DNA of 64,000 nt. Origin: Pseudomonas asiatica. Lineage in GTDB: Bacteria; Pseudomonadota; Gammaproteobacteria; Pseudomonadales; Pseudomonadaceae. Of the stretch, positions 36,035 through 44,385 are shown piece by piece. The position numbers were made by a program, and so were the translations under genes. Within the stretch, counting starts at the first letter, position 1. Each line of letters begins with the position of its first letter. The notes beneath the pieces were generated by a model that was not told where the DNA came from, did not search any database, and saw nothing but the letters and a program-made list of their open reading frames with translations. The DNA lies in contig NZ_BLJF01000001.1 in NCBI RefSeq assembly GCF_009932335.1, forward strand, positions 2,046,001 through 2,110,000. Direction: 5' to 3'.

Positions 36035-37221
36035 CAGTCTTCATCCCGTTTCGAACGTACCCATTCAACCTGTCGCTTGATCAGGAACCGCAGATACAAG
36101 GGGAGCTTCCTTACAGCGTAGAACGGCGCGTACAGCAGCACGGAGAACGGGATCAGTTCGCGACAGAAACTCGCCCAGGCCACTGCGACAGCAAGGCCGA
36201 GCAAGGCCAGCGCGCAAAGGGCGATCCACGCAGGTGCCGCCAGGCCGAACAGCAGGTACGCCAGCCAGGCCACCAGGTTAAGGCCGAGCAAGGCCAGCAC
36301 CAGCAACGCCAGCGGCGGCACCAGCAGGTCCAGGGTCATGGCCAGCAAGCTGCCGTTACGCTGGGTGATTGCCGCCAGCGCACGCTTGGGCACATCGGCC
36401 AGCATCAGGCTCAGGTGCCCATGTTCCCAGCGGGTGCGCTGGCTGCCCAGGCCTTGCTGGCTGGCAGGGAACCGGCTGCTGACCACGGCCTCGGGGCAGA
36501 ACACTGGCGGCTTGCCCTGCTGGCACAGGTCCAGGCCCAGCTTCACATCCTCTACCAGGTGCCCGTTGGCCAGGTCGATCAAGGTCAGGTCACGCCAGCC
36601 GAATGCCATGCCGGCGCCCATCAACTGGCATGGCAGGCCCAGCCGCGCCCAACCACGCGGGCGCACCAGGTTCTTGACCCGCCAGGCGAACTCGGCAACC
36701 TGCACTGTCAGCCCAGCCCCTGCCGGTGCGTACATCAGGTACAGCGCCTGCACCGGGCGAGCGACTTCTCGGTAGCGCCGCGCCAGGCGCTCGATTGCCC
36801 CCTCGCCCACCTGGCAGTCGGCATCCACCACGATCACCACCTCGGGCGGCTGATCGGCCAGGTGGCGCACGCCAAAGTCCAAGGCGTAGCCCTTGCCGCG
36901 CAACCGTGCATCGTGGCGCTCCACCACTTCGGCACCCGCCTCGCGCGCCAGTTGCACGGTGTCGTCAGTGCAGTTGTCCGCCACCACCAGCAAGCGGTCG
37001 CCAGGCCGCAACTGCGGGGCAATGCTCGCCAGCGTGGCACCAATAATCGAAGCCTCGTCGTGAGCTGGCACCAGCACTGCCACCTGCGGACGGGCGGTGT
37101 TGCCCATCGGCTGCGCGCGTGCAGGCAGGCAGGCCATCAGCACCTGCACCAACAGCAGCAGCACCGGCAACAGGACGATGGCCGCCAGCATGCCCAGTAT
37201 CCAAGCCAATACACTCATCAT
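36034..37221 (-). CDS. Membrane glycosyltransferase family 2 (processive type, QxxRW motif)
   Basis: 395 residues. An N-terminal membrane anchor is followed by a GT-A domain with VLVPAHDEASIIGATLASI, the donor-binding VDADCQ and the LVEDVKLGLDL motif. QRTRWEHG is the QxxRW product-gating motif of cellulose/hyaluronan-synthase-like enzymes. Two or three membrane helices close the chain. Such enzymes may polymerise or add a sugar while spanning the membrane. Start codon overlaps the end of the GT4 gene upstream by four bases, and its stop overlaps the WecG gene by one base. Confidence 0.88.
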   Translation of the reverse strand: MMSVLAWILGMLAAIVLLPVLLLLVQVLMACLPARAQPMGNTARPQVAVLVPAHDEASIIGATLASIAPQLRPGDRLLVVADNCTDDTVQLAREAGAEVVERHDARLRGKGYALDFGVRHLADQPPEVVIVVDADCQVGEGAIERLARRYREVARPVQALYLMYAPAGAGLTVQVAEFAWRVKNLVRPRGWARLGLPCQLMGAGMAFGWRDLTLIDLANGHLVEDVKLGLDLCQQGKPPVFCPEAVVSSRFPASQQGLGSQRTRWEHGHLSLMLADVPKRALAAITQRNGSLLAMTLDLLVPPLALLVLALLGLNLVAWLAYLLFGLAAPAWIALCALALLGLAVAVAWASFCRELIPFSVLLYAPFYAVRKLPLYLRFLIKRQVEWVRSKRDED

Positions 37222-38420
37222 GCGGATGCCTTGAAATAGCTGGCCAGCCTGGCCGCCTCGGTATCGATGTCATGCCGTTGCAGCACACGCTGGCGTGCCG
37301 CCTCGCCCATGCGCTGCAGCACTTCGGCAGGTTGTGCCAGGCAATCGGCCATGGCCGCTGCCAGCTCGTCCACGGCACCGGCAGGGAACAACCAGCCGTT
37401 TTCGCCCGGCCGCACCAGCTCGGGAATGCCTGCCACATAGGTGGTCAGCACTGGCCTGCGCAAGGCCATCGCCTCCATGATCACCACCGGCAAACCCTCG
37501 GCAAAGCTGGGCAGCACCAACGCACGCGCCGCCAGGATTTCCTCGCGCACCTGTGCGCTGCTGATCCAGCCGGTGATGCGCACCTGCTGCTGCAAGCCAT
37601 ACCGTGCAATCAACGCCTCGACCTGGCCACGCATTTCACCGTCGCCGGCCAGCACCAGTTCGAAGGCGATCGACCGGGCGGCCAGTACTCGCGCGGCCTC
37701 GAGCAGCAGCAGCTGGCCTTTCTGTTCGCACAGGCGGCCGACGCACACCAGGCGCGGCGCCGTGGGCACGCCAACCGGCGCCACCTCATGGAAACTGCGC
37801 TCGAGGCCGCAATGCACTACCTTCACCTTGGCCCAGTGGTCGTGTGCCACCCAGCGAAACAACTGGCTGCGCCCGTACGAGCTGACCGCCGCGACAAATG
37901 CGGCACGCCGCACCTTCTCGCCCATGTGCAGAAACTGCGGCTTGTCGAACTCCTCCGGCCCGTGCACGGTAAAGCTGTAGGCCGGCCCGCCCAGCACATT
38001 GGCCAGCATCACCACCTCGGTGGAATTGGTGCCGAAATGTGCATGCACATGTCTTGCCTCGCCAGCCTGCAACCATTGCAGTACCTGGCAGGCCTCGGCC
38101 AGGTAGACCAGGTGGTAGGGCCAGGCGCGGTCGGCCCGCAAGCCAACGCGCATGGCCAACTGCAGTGCCCGGAAGAACCGGCGCGGCTGTGCCCGCAGCA
38201 CTTGCCAGGCCGGTGCCAGCAACCCCTTGATGCCACGCTGCAGCACATAGCGGGTCTTGGCCCGTTCGCTCGCGTCGTCGGCATCCTGCAACTCGGCGTC
38301 CCACCCGCGCAGGGCAATACGCTGCACCTCTACCCCCTGGCGCTCCAGCGCCAGGATCTCGCGGCGGATGAAACTGTGGCTGACCTTCGGGTACTGGTTT
38401 ATGAAGTAAGCAATGCGCAT
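37218..38420 (-). CDS. Glycosyltransferase family 4
   Basis: 400 residues from ATG 38420. The GT-B fold has an N-terminal acceptor domain starting RIAYFINQYPKVSHSFIRRE and a C-terminal nucleotide-sugar domain. The GT4 E-x7-E motif is visible in FAEGLPVVIMEAM, followed by ENGWLFPAG. It lies between the DUF535 gene and a membrane GT2 gene in the exopolysaccharide operon and presumably adds one sugar of the repeat unit. The donor and linkage are not evident. Confidence 0.9.
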   Translation of the reverse strand: MRIAYFINQYPKVSHSFIRREILALERQGVEVQRIALRGWDAELQDADDASERAKTRYVLQRGIKGLLAPAWQVLRAQPRRFFRALQLAMRVGLRADRAWPYHLVYLAEACQVLQWLQAGEARHVHAHFGTNSTEVVMLANVLGGPAYSFTVHGPEEFDKPQFLHMGEKVRRAAFVAAVSSYGRSQLFRWVAHDHWAKVKVVHCGLERSFHEVAPVGVPTAPRLVCVGRLCEQKGQLLLLEAARVLAARSIAFELVLAGDGEMRGQVEALIARYGLQQQVRITGWISSAQVREEILAARALVLPSFAEGLPVVIMEAMALRRPVLTTYVAGIPELVRPGENGWLFPAGAVDELAAAMADCLAQPAEVLQRMGEAARQRVLQRHDIDTEAARLASYFKASA

Positions 38421-38480
38421 AGAAATCCAGATCAAGACCCGCGTAGTGAACATTCAGACCTGCCGCGGCAGGGCTGGCGA

Positions 38481-39485
38481 TTACTTCAGGCTGTCGACTA
38501 CCGGCGGCCGGGGCCCCGCCGATGCCATCTCGTCAGATACATCCCCCTGTTCCCCTTGTAGTCCAAGGTTGTGACCGCTGCCTGGCAACACGGCCTGCAA
38601 GCGGGCGAAAACATCGTCGAGCAGCACCTGGCGGCGGCGGTACATTGCCCGTTTCTTCGCCGGAATATCCTGTTCCGCCCGCTGTACCGCAGCCAGCGGA
38701 AGGGCGAAGAAGTCAGCATGGCTCGATGCAGTAGCACCGTGTTCCAGCCAGATCACATCATAATTGGCCGCCAGGTCGTGGCCTTTGTCGCTGCCAAAAT
38801 ACGCGTGCCGATGGTGGCGGCAGGCATCACGGACGGCATACAGGTGCGCCACGCCAAGGGTCCTGGCCAGGCACTTCAATGCCTCGAGCAACAGGCTGCG
38901 CGGGCGCAGCCCTTCGAAGTCCTTGGTCAGGTCGCGGTAGATGGCCAGTGAGGTTTCGCTGTCGATACCCTTGTGGATGCCCTGCACGGCACCAATGAAC
39001 AGGCACAGTTCGCCCTGGCTGCGGCACAGGCTGAATGCCAGGGATGCCACGCGCAGGTCGCTCTGAAACAGGTTCAATACCAACTCGCCTTCGCGCTTGA
39101 ACCAGATCGGCCGGTCCAAAACCAGACGACAACCCGGCGAATGGCTGGACAGCTCGCACAGCGTCAGGCTTTCGTCCCGCCCCAGCAGCAACAGCGCCGG
39201 AAACTGCCCGGCCAGCACTTCGAAGTGCGAAGCCACCACCTCCAGGCGCTGCGGGGCTTCCCAGCATTTGCTGAGGTAAGGCCACTGCACGACACCGATG
39301 CAATCCACCCCTAGCCGCTGCAAGCCTTGCTGGCCCAGCGCCGCCGTCATGCGCTGCAGGAAGGCGTTCAGTTCAGGCCATTGCCTGGCAATCTGCAGCG
39401 CCAACCTGCACTTGTTGTTCAGCGCCCGCAACGAGTAGCCCGGTTGCAAGGTAAACACGCTTTTGACGATCGTGCCGAGCATCAT
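38481..39485 (-). CDS. DUF535 (VirK/YbjX-like) protein in the exopolysaccharide operon
   Basis: 334 residues with no signal peptide and no obvious membrane segment. The central GELCLFIGAVQGIHKGIDSE, TKDFEGLRPRSLLLEALKCL and ARTLGVAHLYAVRDACRHHR match the VirK/YbjX (DUF535) family. The molecular function of that family is unknown; members have been tied to envelope or virulence protein surface properties. Here it is cotranscribed with glycosyltransferases: 9 bases from the upstream GT2 gene and 60 from the downstream GT4 gene. It may act in envelope polysaccharide handling. Function inferred from context only. Confidence 0.75.
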   Translation of the reverse strand: MMLGTIVKSVFTLQPGYSLRALNNKCRLALQIARQWPELNAFLQRMTAALGQQGLQRLGVDCIGVVQWPYLSKCWEAPQRLEVVASHFEVLAGQFPALLLLGRDESLTLCELSSHSPGCRLVLDRPIWFKREGELVLNLFQSDLRVASLAFSLCRSQGELCLFIGAVQGIHKGIDSETSLAIYRDLTKDFEGLRPRSLLLEALKCLARTLGVAHLYAVRDACRHHRHAYFGSDKGHDLAANYDVIWLEHGATASSHADFFALPLAAVQRAEQDIPAKKRAMYRRRQVLLDDVFARLQAVLPGSGHNLGLQGEQGDVSDEMASAGPRPPVVDSLK

Positions 39486-39494
39486 GGGCCTCTC

Positions 39495-40472
39495 TCACTT
39501 GTACTCGATCAACGTCGATTTGCCGGCCGCGATGCGGTGGCGCAGGAACTTCAGTTGCCCGAGCATTTCCGGGAACTTGCCCAATACCAGAAACACTGCC
39601 TGTAGCCAGTTCTCCCGCACCGACTTGCCACCACGGCGTGCCAGGCGTACGGCCTGCAGCGGGTAGACCGCCAGCAACAGCAGGCCCCAGCCGCCCAGCA
39701 GCAGGCAGGCCAGCACGATTACCACGGGGATGCCCAGACCCCACAGCCAAGCCCGGCGCGATTCGCGCAACCAGTGCCGCTCGGGTGGCTGACCATGCAG
39801 GTAAGCCCCTTCGGCATAGGCGTGGCCAGCGCGCAGGCTACGCCGCCACCACTGGCTGAAACGGGTCATGGCGGCGTCGTGCAGGGTCATCTCGGCGTCC
39901 AGGCGCCAGACTTTCCAGCCCTTTGCCCGCAGGCGCACGCACAGCTCGGGCTCCTCTCCGGCAATCAGCTCGGGGCGAAAGCCGCCGACGGCGGCAAAGG
40001 CATCTGCTCGCATCAGGGCATCGCCACCACACGCCTTGGCCTCGCCAATGGGGGTGTCCCACTCCAGGTCACACAACAGGTTGTACACCGACCGCTGGGG
40101 GAAGCGCTCGCGTCGGCGGCCACACACCACGGCCACGTCGGGGTGGTCGTCGAGAAACGCCTGCGCCGCGGCCAGCCAGCCGCCATCCACCTCGCAATCG
40201 CCATCGACGAACTGCACCCGTTGCAGCGACGGCAACCGCCGCTGCAAGGCGAAAAAGCCTTCGTTGCGCGCGCGTGCGGCAGTGAACGGGGTGTCCATGT
40301 CCAGCGCCAATACCTCTACCCCCAGGCTGCGGGCCAGGTGCGGTGAACCATCGGTAGAGCCGGAGTCGACGTACATGATCTTGTCCGTACCCTGTAGCAG
40401 CGAACGCAGGCAACGCTCCAGGCGCAGGCCTTCGTTGCGGCCAATCACCACCACTCCGATGCCGCTCGCCAT
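39495..40472 (-). CDS. Glycosyltransferase family 2
   Basis: 325 residues from ATG 40472; a GTG at 40481 that overlaps the stop of the acyltransferase gene is the alternative start. The GT-A domain has VVVIGRNEGLRLERCLRSL, YVDSGSTDGS and a donor-binding FVDGDCEVDGGW. The acceptor side is GGDALMRADAFAAVGG with the ED-like GEEPELCVRLR. The C-terminal region has two membrane segments (around VVIVLACLLLGGWGLLLLAV) before a basic amphipathic end. It should add a sugar to the lipid-linked repeat unit at the inner face of the membrane. The donor is unknown. Confidence 0.87.
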   Translation of the reverse strand: MASGIGVVVIGRNEGLRLERCLRSLLQGTDKIMYVDSGSTDGSPHLARSLGVEVLALDMDTPFTAARARNEGFFALQRRLPSLQRVQFVDGDCEVDGGWLAAAQAFLDDHPDVAVVCGRRRERFPQRSVYNLLCDLEWDTPIGEAKACGGDALMRADAFAAVGGFRPELIAGEEPELCVRLRAKGWKVWRLDAEMTLHDAAMTRFSQWWRRSLRAGHAYAEGAYLHGQPPERHWLRESRRAWLWGLGIPVVIVLACLLLGGWGLLLLAVYPLQAVRLARRGGKSVRENWLQAVFLVLGKFPEMLGQLKFLRHRIAAGKSTLIEYK

Positions 40473-40477
40473 GGGCC

Positions 40478-41002
40478 TCACTCGACGGGCGCCGTGGCGG
40501 CCGGTTGCCTGGCCTTGATGATGGCCGGCACCCCCACCGCCAGCGAATTGTCCGGCACATCCACCAGCACCACGGCGTTGGCACCGATGATCACGTCGTT
40601 GCCGATACGGATGCTACCCAGCACCTTGGCCCCGGTGCCGATATCGACGTTGTTGCCGAACACTGGTGCAATCGGCTCATCGACGTTCTTCAGGCCCACC
40701 ACTACCCCGTTGCGGATGCGGCAGTCATCGCCAAACCGGGCATAGCCGCTGACTACGATGCCGCCAAAATGGTCGATGACGAAGTTGCGGCCGATCACCA
40801 CCTCGCACGGCAGCTCCACACCTGTGATGATCTGCACGAACTTGAACAGGACCTTGTAGATGAGCGAAAACAGTTTTCGCAGCAGTGCCGGGCGCACCCC
40901 ATAGCGCCAGCGGCCGAAGCGGTACACCAGCAATACCCAGAAGCCCTGGGCGCCCCAGTCGCCCCCATGGGCACGCAGGTCGGCACGTATATTCTCGAAC
41001 AT
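40478..41002 (-). CDS. Left-handed beta-helix acyltransferase (serine-acetyltransferase-like), exopolysaccharide modification
   Basis: 174 residues from ATG 41002. The open frame to 41632 lies antisense or out of frame and is rejected. Hexapeptide repeats (VVIGRNFVIDHFGGIVVSGY, IGTGAKVLGSIRIGNDVIIG, ANAVVLVDVPDNSLAVGVPA) form the LbetaH domain and place the family among CysE-like O-acetyltransferases. It lacks the N-terminal domain typical of true serine acetyltransferase. In this operon it most likely acetylates a sugar of the repeat unit. It lies between two GT2 genes, with only an eight-base gap upstream and a short junction downstream. Confidence 0.83.
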   Translation of the reverse strand: MFENIRADLRAHGGDWGAQGFWVLLVYRFGRWRYGVRPALLRKLFSLIYKVLFKFVQIITGVELPCEVVIGRNFVIDHFGGIVVSGYARFGDDCRIRNGVVVGLKNVDEPIAPVFGNNVDIGTGAKVLGSIRIGNDVIIGANAVVLVDVPDNSLAVGVPAIIKARQPAATAPVE

Positions 41003-41010
41003 GGCTCCAC

Positions 41011-41967
41011 CTACCTTGTCGGTTGGCTGGCGTACCGGGTCTTGAACAACAGAGACCAGGTCGCCCGGCAGTGACGCCAGCAGGCCTGTATTGCGCCCAG
41101 ACCGCGTCGTTTCAACAGCGCCTTGAGTGCCAGTACCAGGTCGCCCAAGGTGACCAGCAGCATGTGCAGGGCAAGGCCCGCCAGCCCGTGATGCTTGCGG
41201 AAGTACAGCAGCTCGCTTTCGATCTGGTATGACGAGATCTGTCGGCTGGCCGCCTCCAGTTCGGCCACCGATCTGGAGCTTTCCCCTCCGATGTGCACCA
41301 CCGTGGTATGCGGGTAGAACACCACCTTCCAGCCTGCAGCCTTCACCCGCTTGCAGTGGTCGACCTCCTCGTAATAAAGAAAGTAGCGCGGGTCGAACAG
41401 GCCCACCTGGTCGAGCACTTCGCGGCGCACCAGGTAGAAGCAGCCAGGCAGCCAGTCGCACTCGCGGACCGAAGCGTGGTCCCAATCCATTTCGTCGACC
41501 ATTTTCAAGCCCGGGAAAAAGCGCCCCAGCCCGGTACGCCCGACGAACACGTTGAACGGTGTGGGGAAGTAGCGGCAACTGGGCTGCAGGGCGCCGTCGC
41601 GTCCCTCCAGGCGGACCCCCAGCACACCGCACTCCGGGTGGGCTTCCATGTAGTCGAGGGTTTTCTGCAGTGAATCGGTGGCGACAAAGGCGTCGGTGTT
41701 CAGCAGCAAGGCGTACTTGCCCTTCAGGTGCGCCAGCAACTGGTTGTTAGCCCGGCCGAACCCCACGTTCTGCTTGTTGCTCAGCAGCAGCGCCTGCGGG
41801 CATACCTCGGCCATGCGCTGCAGCGAGTCATCGGCGGAGGCATTGTCCACCACCAGGTAGCTGGCCAGCCGTTCGCTGTCGGCCCGACGCAGTGCATCGA
41901 ACATCGGCTGCAGCAGCCCGGCCGTGTTGAAGTTGACCACCATGACGTCCACAGGTTTGCTAGCCAT
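41011..41967 (-). CDS. Glycosyltransferase family 2 (rhamnosyltransferase-like)
   Basis: 318 residues. The chain opens VDVMVVNFNTAGLLQPMFDA, then has VVDNASADDS, NVGFGRANN and LLLNTDAF, the pattern of WbbL-like rhamnosyltransferases. Later motifs are WLPGCFYLVRREVLDQVG and DPRYFLYYEEVDHCKRVKAA. These enzymes move rhamnose or a related deoxysugar onto a lipid-linked acceptor. The start at 41967 overlaps the stop of the upstream acyltransferase gene by eight bases. Rhamnose as donor is a family-level guess. Confidence 0.85.
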   Translation of the reverse strand: MASKPVDVMVVNFNTAGLLQPMFDALRRADSERLASYLVVDNASADDSLQRMAEVCPQALLLSNKQNVGFGRANNQLLAHLKGKYALLLNTDAFVATDSLQKTLDYMEAHPECGVLGVRLEGRDGALQPSCRYFPTPFNVFVGRTGLGRFFPGLKMVDEMDWDHASVRECDWLPGCFYLVRREVLDQVGLFDPRYFLYYEEVDHCKRVKAAGWKVVFYPHTTVVHIGGESSRSVAELEAASRQISSYQIESELLYFRKHHGLAGLALHMLLVTLGDLVLALKALLKRRGLGAIQACWRHCRATWSLLFKTRYASQPTR

Positions 41968-42577
41968 TGTTGCCGTCCCCGAAGAAATACTGGCGCCTTT
42001 GCGCCATCAGCTGCGGCTCCAGTTGCGGGTCGTAGGCACCATTGCGCTGCTTGACCAGGTCGATCCATGGGTAGGCCTCGCAACGTGCCTCAACCCGCTT
42101 GATCAACGCCTCGGTGGTGCATATGAACTCTGCAGGGTTGCCACCGAACACCGTGCCCGGCGGCACATCCTTGGTCACCACGGCACCGGCGGCCACGATC
42201 GACTCAGGCCCGATGGTGACGCGGGGCATGACGATTGCACCGTGGCCGATGAAGCAGTTGTCCTTGATGTCGATGAAACCGACCGAATCCAGGTGCTTGC
42301 CGAAGCGATGTTCGATCAGCAATACCACCCCGTCATGACCGATCAGGGTGCAATCGGACAGCCCCACACTGTTGCCGATGCGAACCAGCGAAGGGTCGAG
42401 GAACTTGCAGCCTGTATTGACATAGAAGTTGCTGCCTACCGAGTGGAAGTTGCCCCAGCGGGCAAGGTAGGCCCCCCACTCAAGCCCTGACGGCTTGCAG
42501 AACCTCCTGTAGAAGGAGCTTCCTCGCCCCGTTGCATGGACATAGTGCGCCACTGCCTTGCGTATCCATCCCTTCAT
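41960..42577 (-). CDS. WbbJ-like hexapeptide acyltransferase
   Basis: 205 residues from ATG 42577. Left-handed beta-helix repeats (VRIGNSVGLSDCTLIGHDGV, GFIDIKDNCFIGHGAIVMPR, VTIGPESIVAAGAVVTKDVP) and the loop GTVFGGNPAEFI are characteristic of the xenobiotic/galactoside acetyltransferase branch. It probably O-acetylates a sugar of the exopolysaccharide. It overlaps the following GT2 gene by eight bases. The start used has no strong Shine-Dalgarno, and an upstream in-frame start at 42661 was considered less likely because it adds a low-complexity leader. Confidence 0.82.
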   Translation of the reverse strand: MKGWIRKAVAHYVHATGRGSSFYRRFCKPSGLEWGAYLARWGNFHSVGSNFYVNTGCKFLDPSLVRIGNSVGLSDCTLIGHDGVVLLIEHRFGKHLDSVGFIDIKDNCFIGHGAIVMPRVTIGPESIVAAGAVVTKDVPPGTVFGGNPAEFICTTEALIKRVEARCEAYPWIDLVKQRNGAYDPQLEPQLMAQRRQYFFGDGNNG

Positions 42578-42682
42578 TCTGCCAGCCTCGCAATCAAAGC
42601 CATCTGGACTGTCCCTGAGGCGCATCCGGTCTCGTTCTTGTGGGTGCTGACCGTCGCGCACTCAACCCGTTTACAACATGCA

Positions 42683-44149
42683 TCACCCCACGGCGTCGCT
42701 GGCCGCGCTCAGCCTGGCATCGAGGTGGTCGGCCAGGCGTACCGCAAACTGCAGCAGCGGCATGGTCGGATTGCAAGCGCCGCCCGTGGCAAAGATGCTG
42801 CTGCCGGCGACATAAAGATTTTCGGTACCGAACACCTTGCAGTTGGTATCGACAACACCAAACTGCGCCGAAGACGCCATGCGCGTGGTACCCATGTGAT
42901 GGGCATGTGGCGACAACTTCAACGGTATCGAGGTGTCGTAAACGAAGTCATTGAGCCTGATGTAGCCCAGGTCCATGGCAGCCCACTGCTTGGCCAGCTC
43001 GCTTCCGATGCACTTGATGGTGTGCCGGTCATCAGCGGTCAGGGCCCAGTTGACATTGACCTTGGCCACGCCCAGTGCGTCCTTCTCCTCCAGCAGCGAA
43101 ATACGGCTGTGCAGGTTGGGAAACTGCTCGATCATGGTGCTGATGACGCCATCACCGGGGCAGTTGAACTTGGCCACGAAGGCGATCTTGCTGGCTACTC
43201 CCATGTCGCAGGCCAGGTTCTCCAGAAAATGCTTCACCTCGGCAGTACGACCATAGGTTTGCACATCAGCCAGCAAGGCGGCCCTGACGTTGCCCTTGCC
43301 TGCCTTGTACTCCTCAACGAAAGCATCGGTGGTGTAGTACTCGCGCGGTTCAGGGGCCAGCCTCGAATTGAGGATAAAGGTGCCAAGATCAATGTTCAGA
43401 TGCTCCATGAAGCACCCGCCGACCAGCCCGTCCTTGCTCACGATCCCCGCCGCCGCCAACGACTCGCTGTTGAGCAGTTGCCGGGCATTCTCGATGGCAC
43501 CTGTAGCGAGTACGAAGTTTCTTGCAACCAGGCGCTGGCGATTGCACTCGTAATCGGAAAGCACGACTGCAGCCAAGTGACCGGAGGCCTGGTCGAACTC
43601 CAGGTTCACGCAATTGCAGTTGATGAATACGTCCAGGCCCTGGGTCTGCTCCAGGGCCGTGGCGTACTTCTGCGCAAAGCGCGTTGGCGGGCTGAGCAGA
43701 AAGCGGTCCGGTTCGAAGTCACCGCCGTCGAGGCCATCATTCAACGCGCGAAAGTCCGCCCCTGGCGGCAGGTCGACGATATCCATGGCAGCAGGCAGGT
43801 AGCCTGCGATCTCCGAATAAGGAATGGGCCAGCCAGGCAAGTCGCCAATGGGAGGGACTGCGAAGTCCGAGGGGCTGAACGGCCGGCAACGGCCGGCCCA
43901 ATGGTTGGATGTGCCGCCCAGGTAACGCAGGCGAGCTTCCCCGGCATACAGTTCCAGGCCAGTGGATGCACAGGCGTACAAGGCTTGCGAGTTCGCCGAG
44001 TACTCGCGCCCGCCACCTTCGGCAAGCAGGACGCTCCAGCCGGCGGCGGCCAGGCGCAGGCCCAGGGTGATACCGGCCGGGCCGGCGCCGATGATGCAGA
44101 CATCGTAACTGTCGCGCAGCGCCTTCTGCTGCTGATAGTCCCTGATCAT
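42683..44149 (-). CDS. GMC-family FAD oxidoreductase in the exopolysaccharide locus
   Basis: 488 residues from ATG 44149. The N-terminal FAD fold is YDVCIIGAGPAGITLGLRLA, with RYLGGTSNHWAGRC following. The C-terminal GMC domain carries HAHHMGTTRMASS and VAGSSIFATGGACNPTMPLL. It has no signal peptide or membrane segment of its own. The start overlaps the stop of the 64-residue Tat-signal protein by four bases (ATGA), so the two are translationally coupled. It may oxidise a sugar or polyol in the polysaccharide, possibly after export by the Tat partner. Substrate unknown. Confidence 0.87.
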   Translation of the reverse strand: MIRDYQQQKALRDSYDVCIIGAGPAGITLGLRLAAAGWSVLLAEGGGREYSANSQALYACASTGLELYAGEARLRYLGGTSNHWAGRCRPFSPSDFAVPPIGDLPGWPIPYSEIAGYLPAAMDIVDLPPGADFRALNDGLDGGDFEPDRFLLSPPTRFAQKYATALEQTQGLDVFINCNCVNLEFDQASGHLAAVVLSDYECNRQRLVARNFVLATGAIENARQLLNSESLAAAGIVSKDGLVGGCFMEHLNIDLGTFILNSRLAPEPREYYTTDAFVEEYKAGKGNVRAALLADVQTYGRTAEVKHFLENLACDMGVASKIAFVAKFNCPGDGVISTMIEQFPNLHSRISLLEEKDALGVAKVNVNWALTADDRHTIKCIGSELAKQWAAMDLGYIRLNDFVYDTSIPLKLSPHAHHMGTTRMASSAQFGVVDTNCKVFGTENLYVAGSSIFATGGACNPTMPLLQFAVRLADHLDARLSAASDAVG

Positions 44150-44340
44150 GCGTGCTCGTTCCGGAAGTAACGGGACGGCAGTACCCAGCCGTTGATCACC
44201 ACGAACCCAGGCCTGCCAGCAGGTTGGCTGGCGACGGCTGGCGTAGCAGCGAACACCACACCACCTACACCAAGCAAGACACAACTTTGGAGAAACCCCC
44301 TACGACCCAATTGCGCAGTACAAAACGTAAGTTTCCCCAT
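44146..44340 (-). CDS. 64-residue Tat-signal mini-protein coupled to the GMC oxidoreductase
   Basis: 64 residues. A twin-arginine signal is visible: GRRGFLQ at residues 12-18, a hydrophobic stretch VLLGVGGVVFAAT, and AVAS as a likely signal-peptidase site near residue 37. The mature part is only about 27 residues (AGRPGFVVINGWVLPSRYF plus the C-terminal RNEHA). The stop overlaps the ATG of the GMC gene. In other GMC dehydrogenases (for example gluconate dehydrogenase) a small Tat-signal subunit carries the flavoprotein across the membrane. I propose a similar carrier role here. The mature part is not recognised. Confidence 0.68.
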   Translation of the reverse strand: MGKLTFCTAQLGRRGFLQSCVLLGVGGVVFAATPAVASQPAGRPGFVVINGWVLPSRYFRNEHA

Positions 44341-44385
44341 GATCCAATGACCTGCACCTTAGAAAGTTTCACCCGACAAGCCGAA

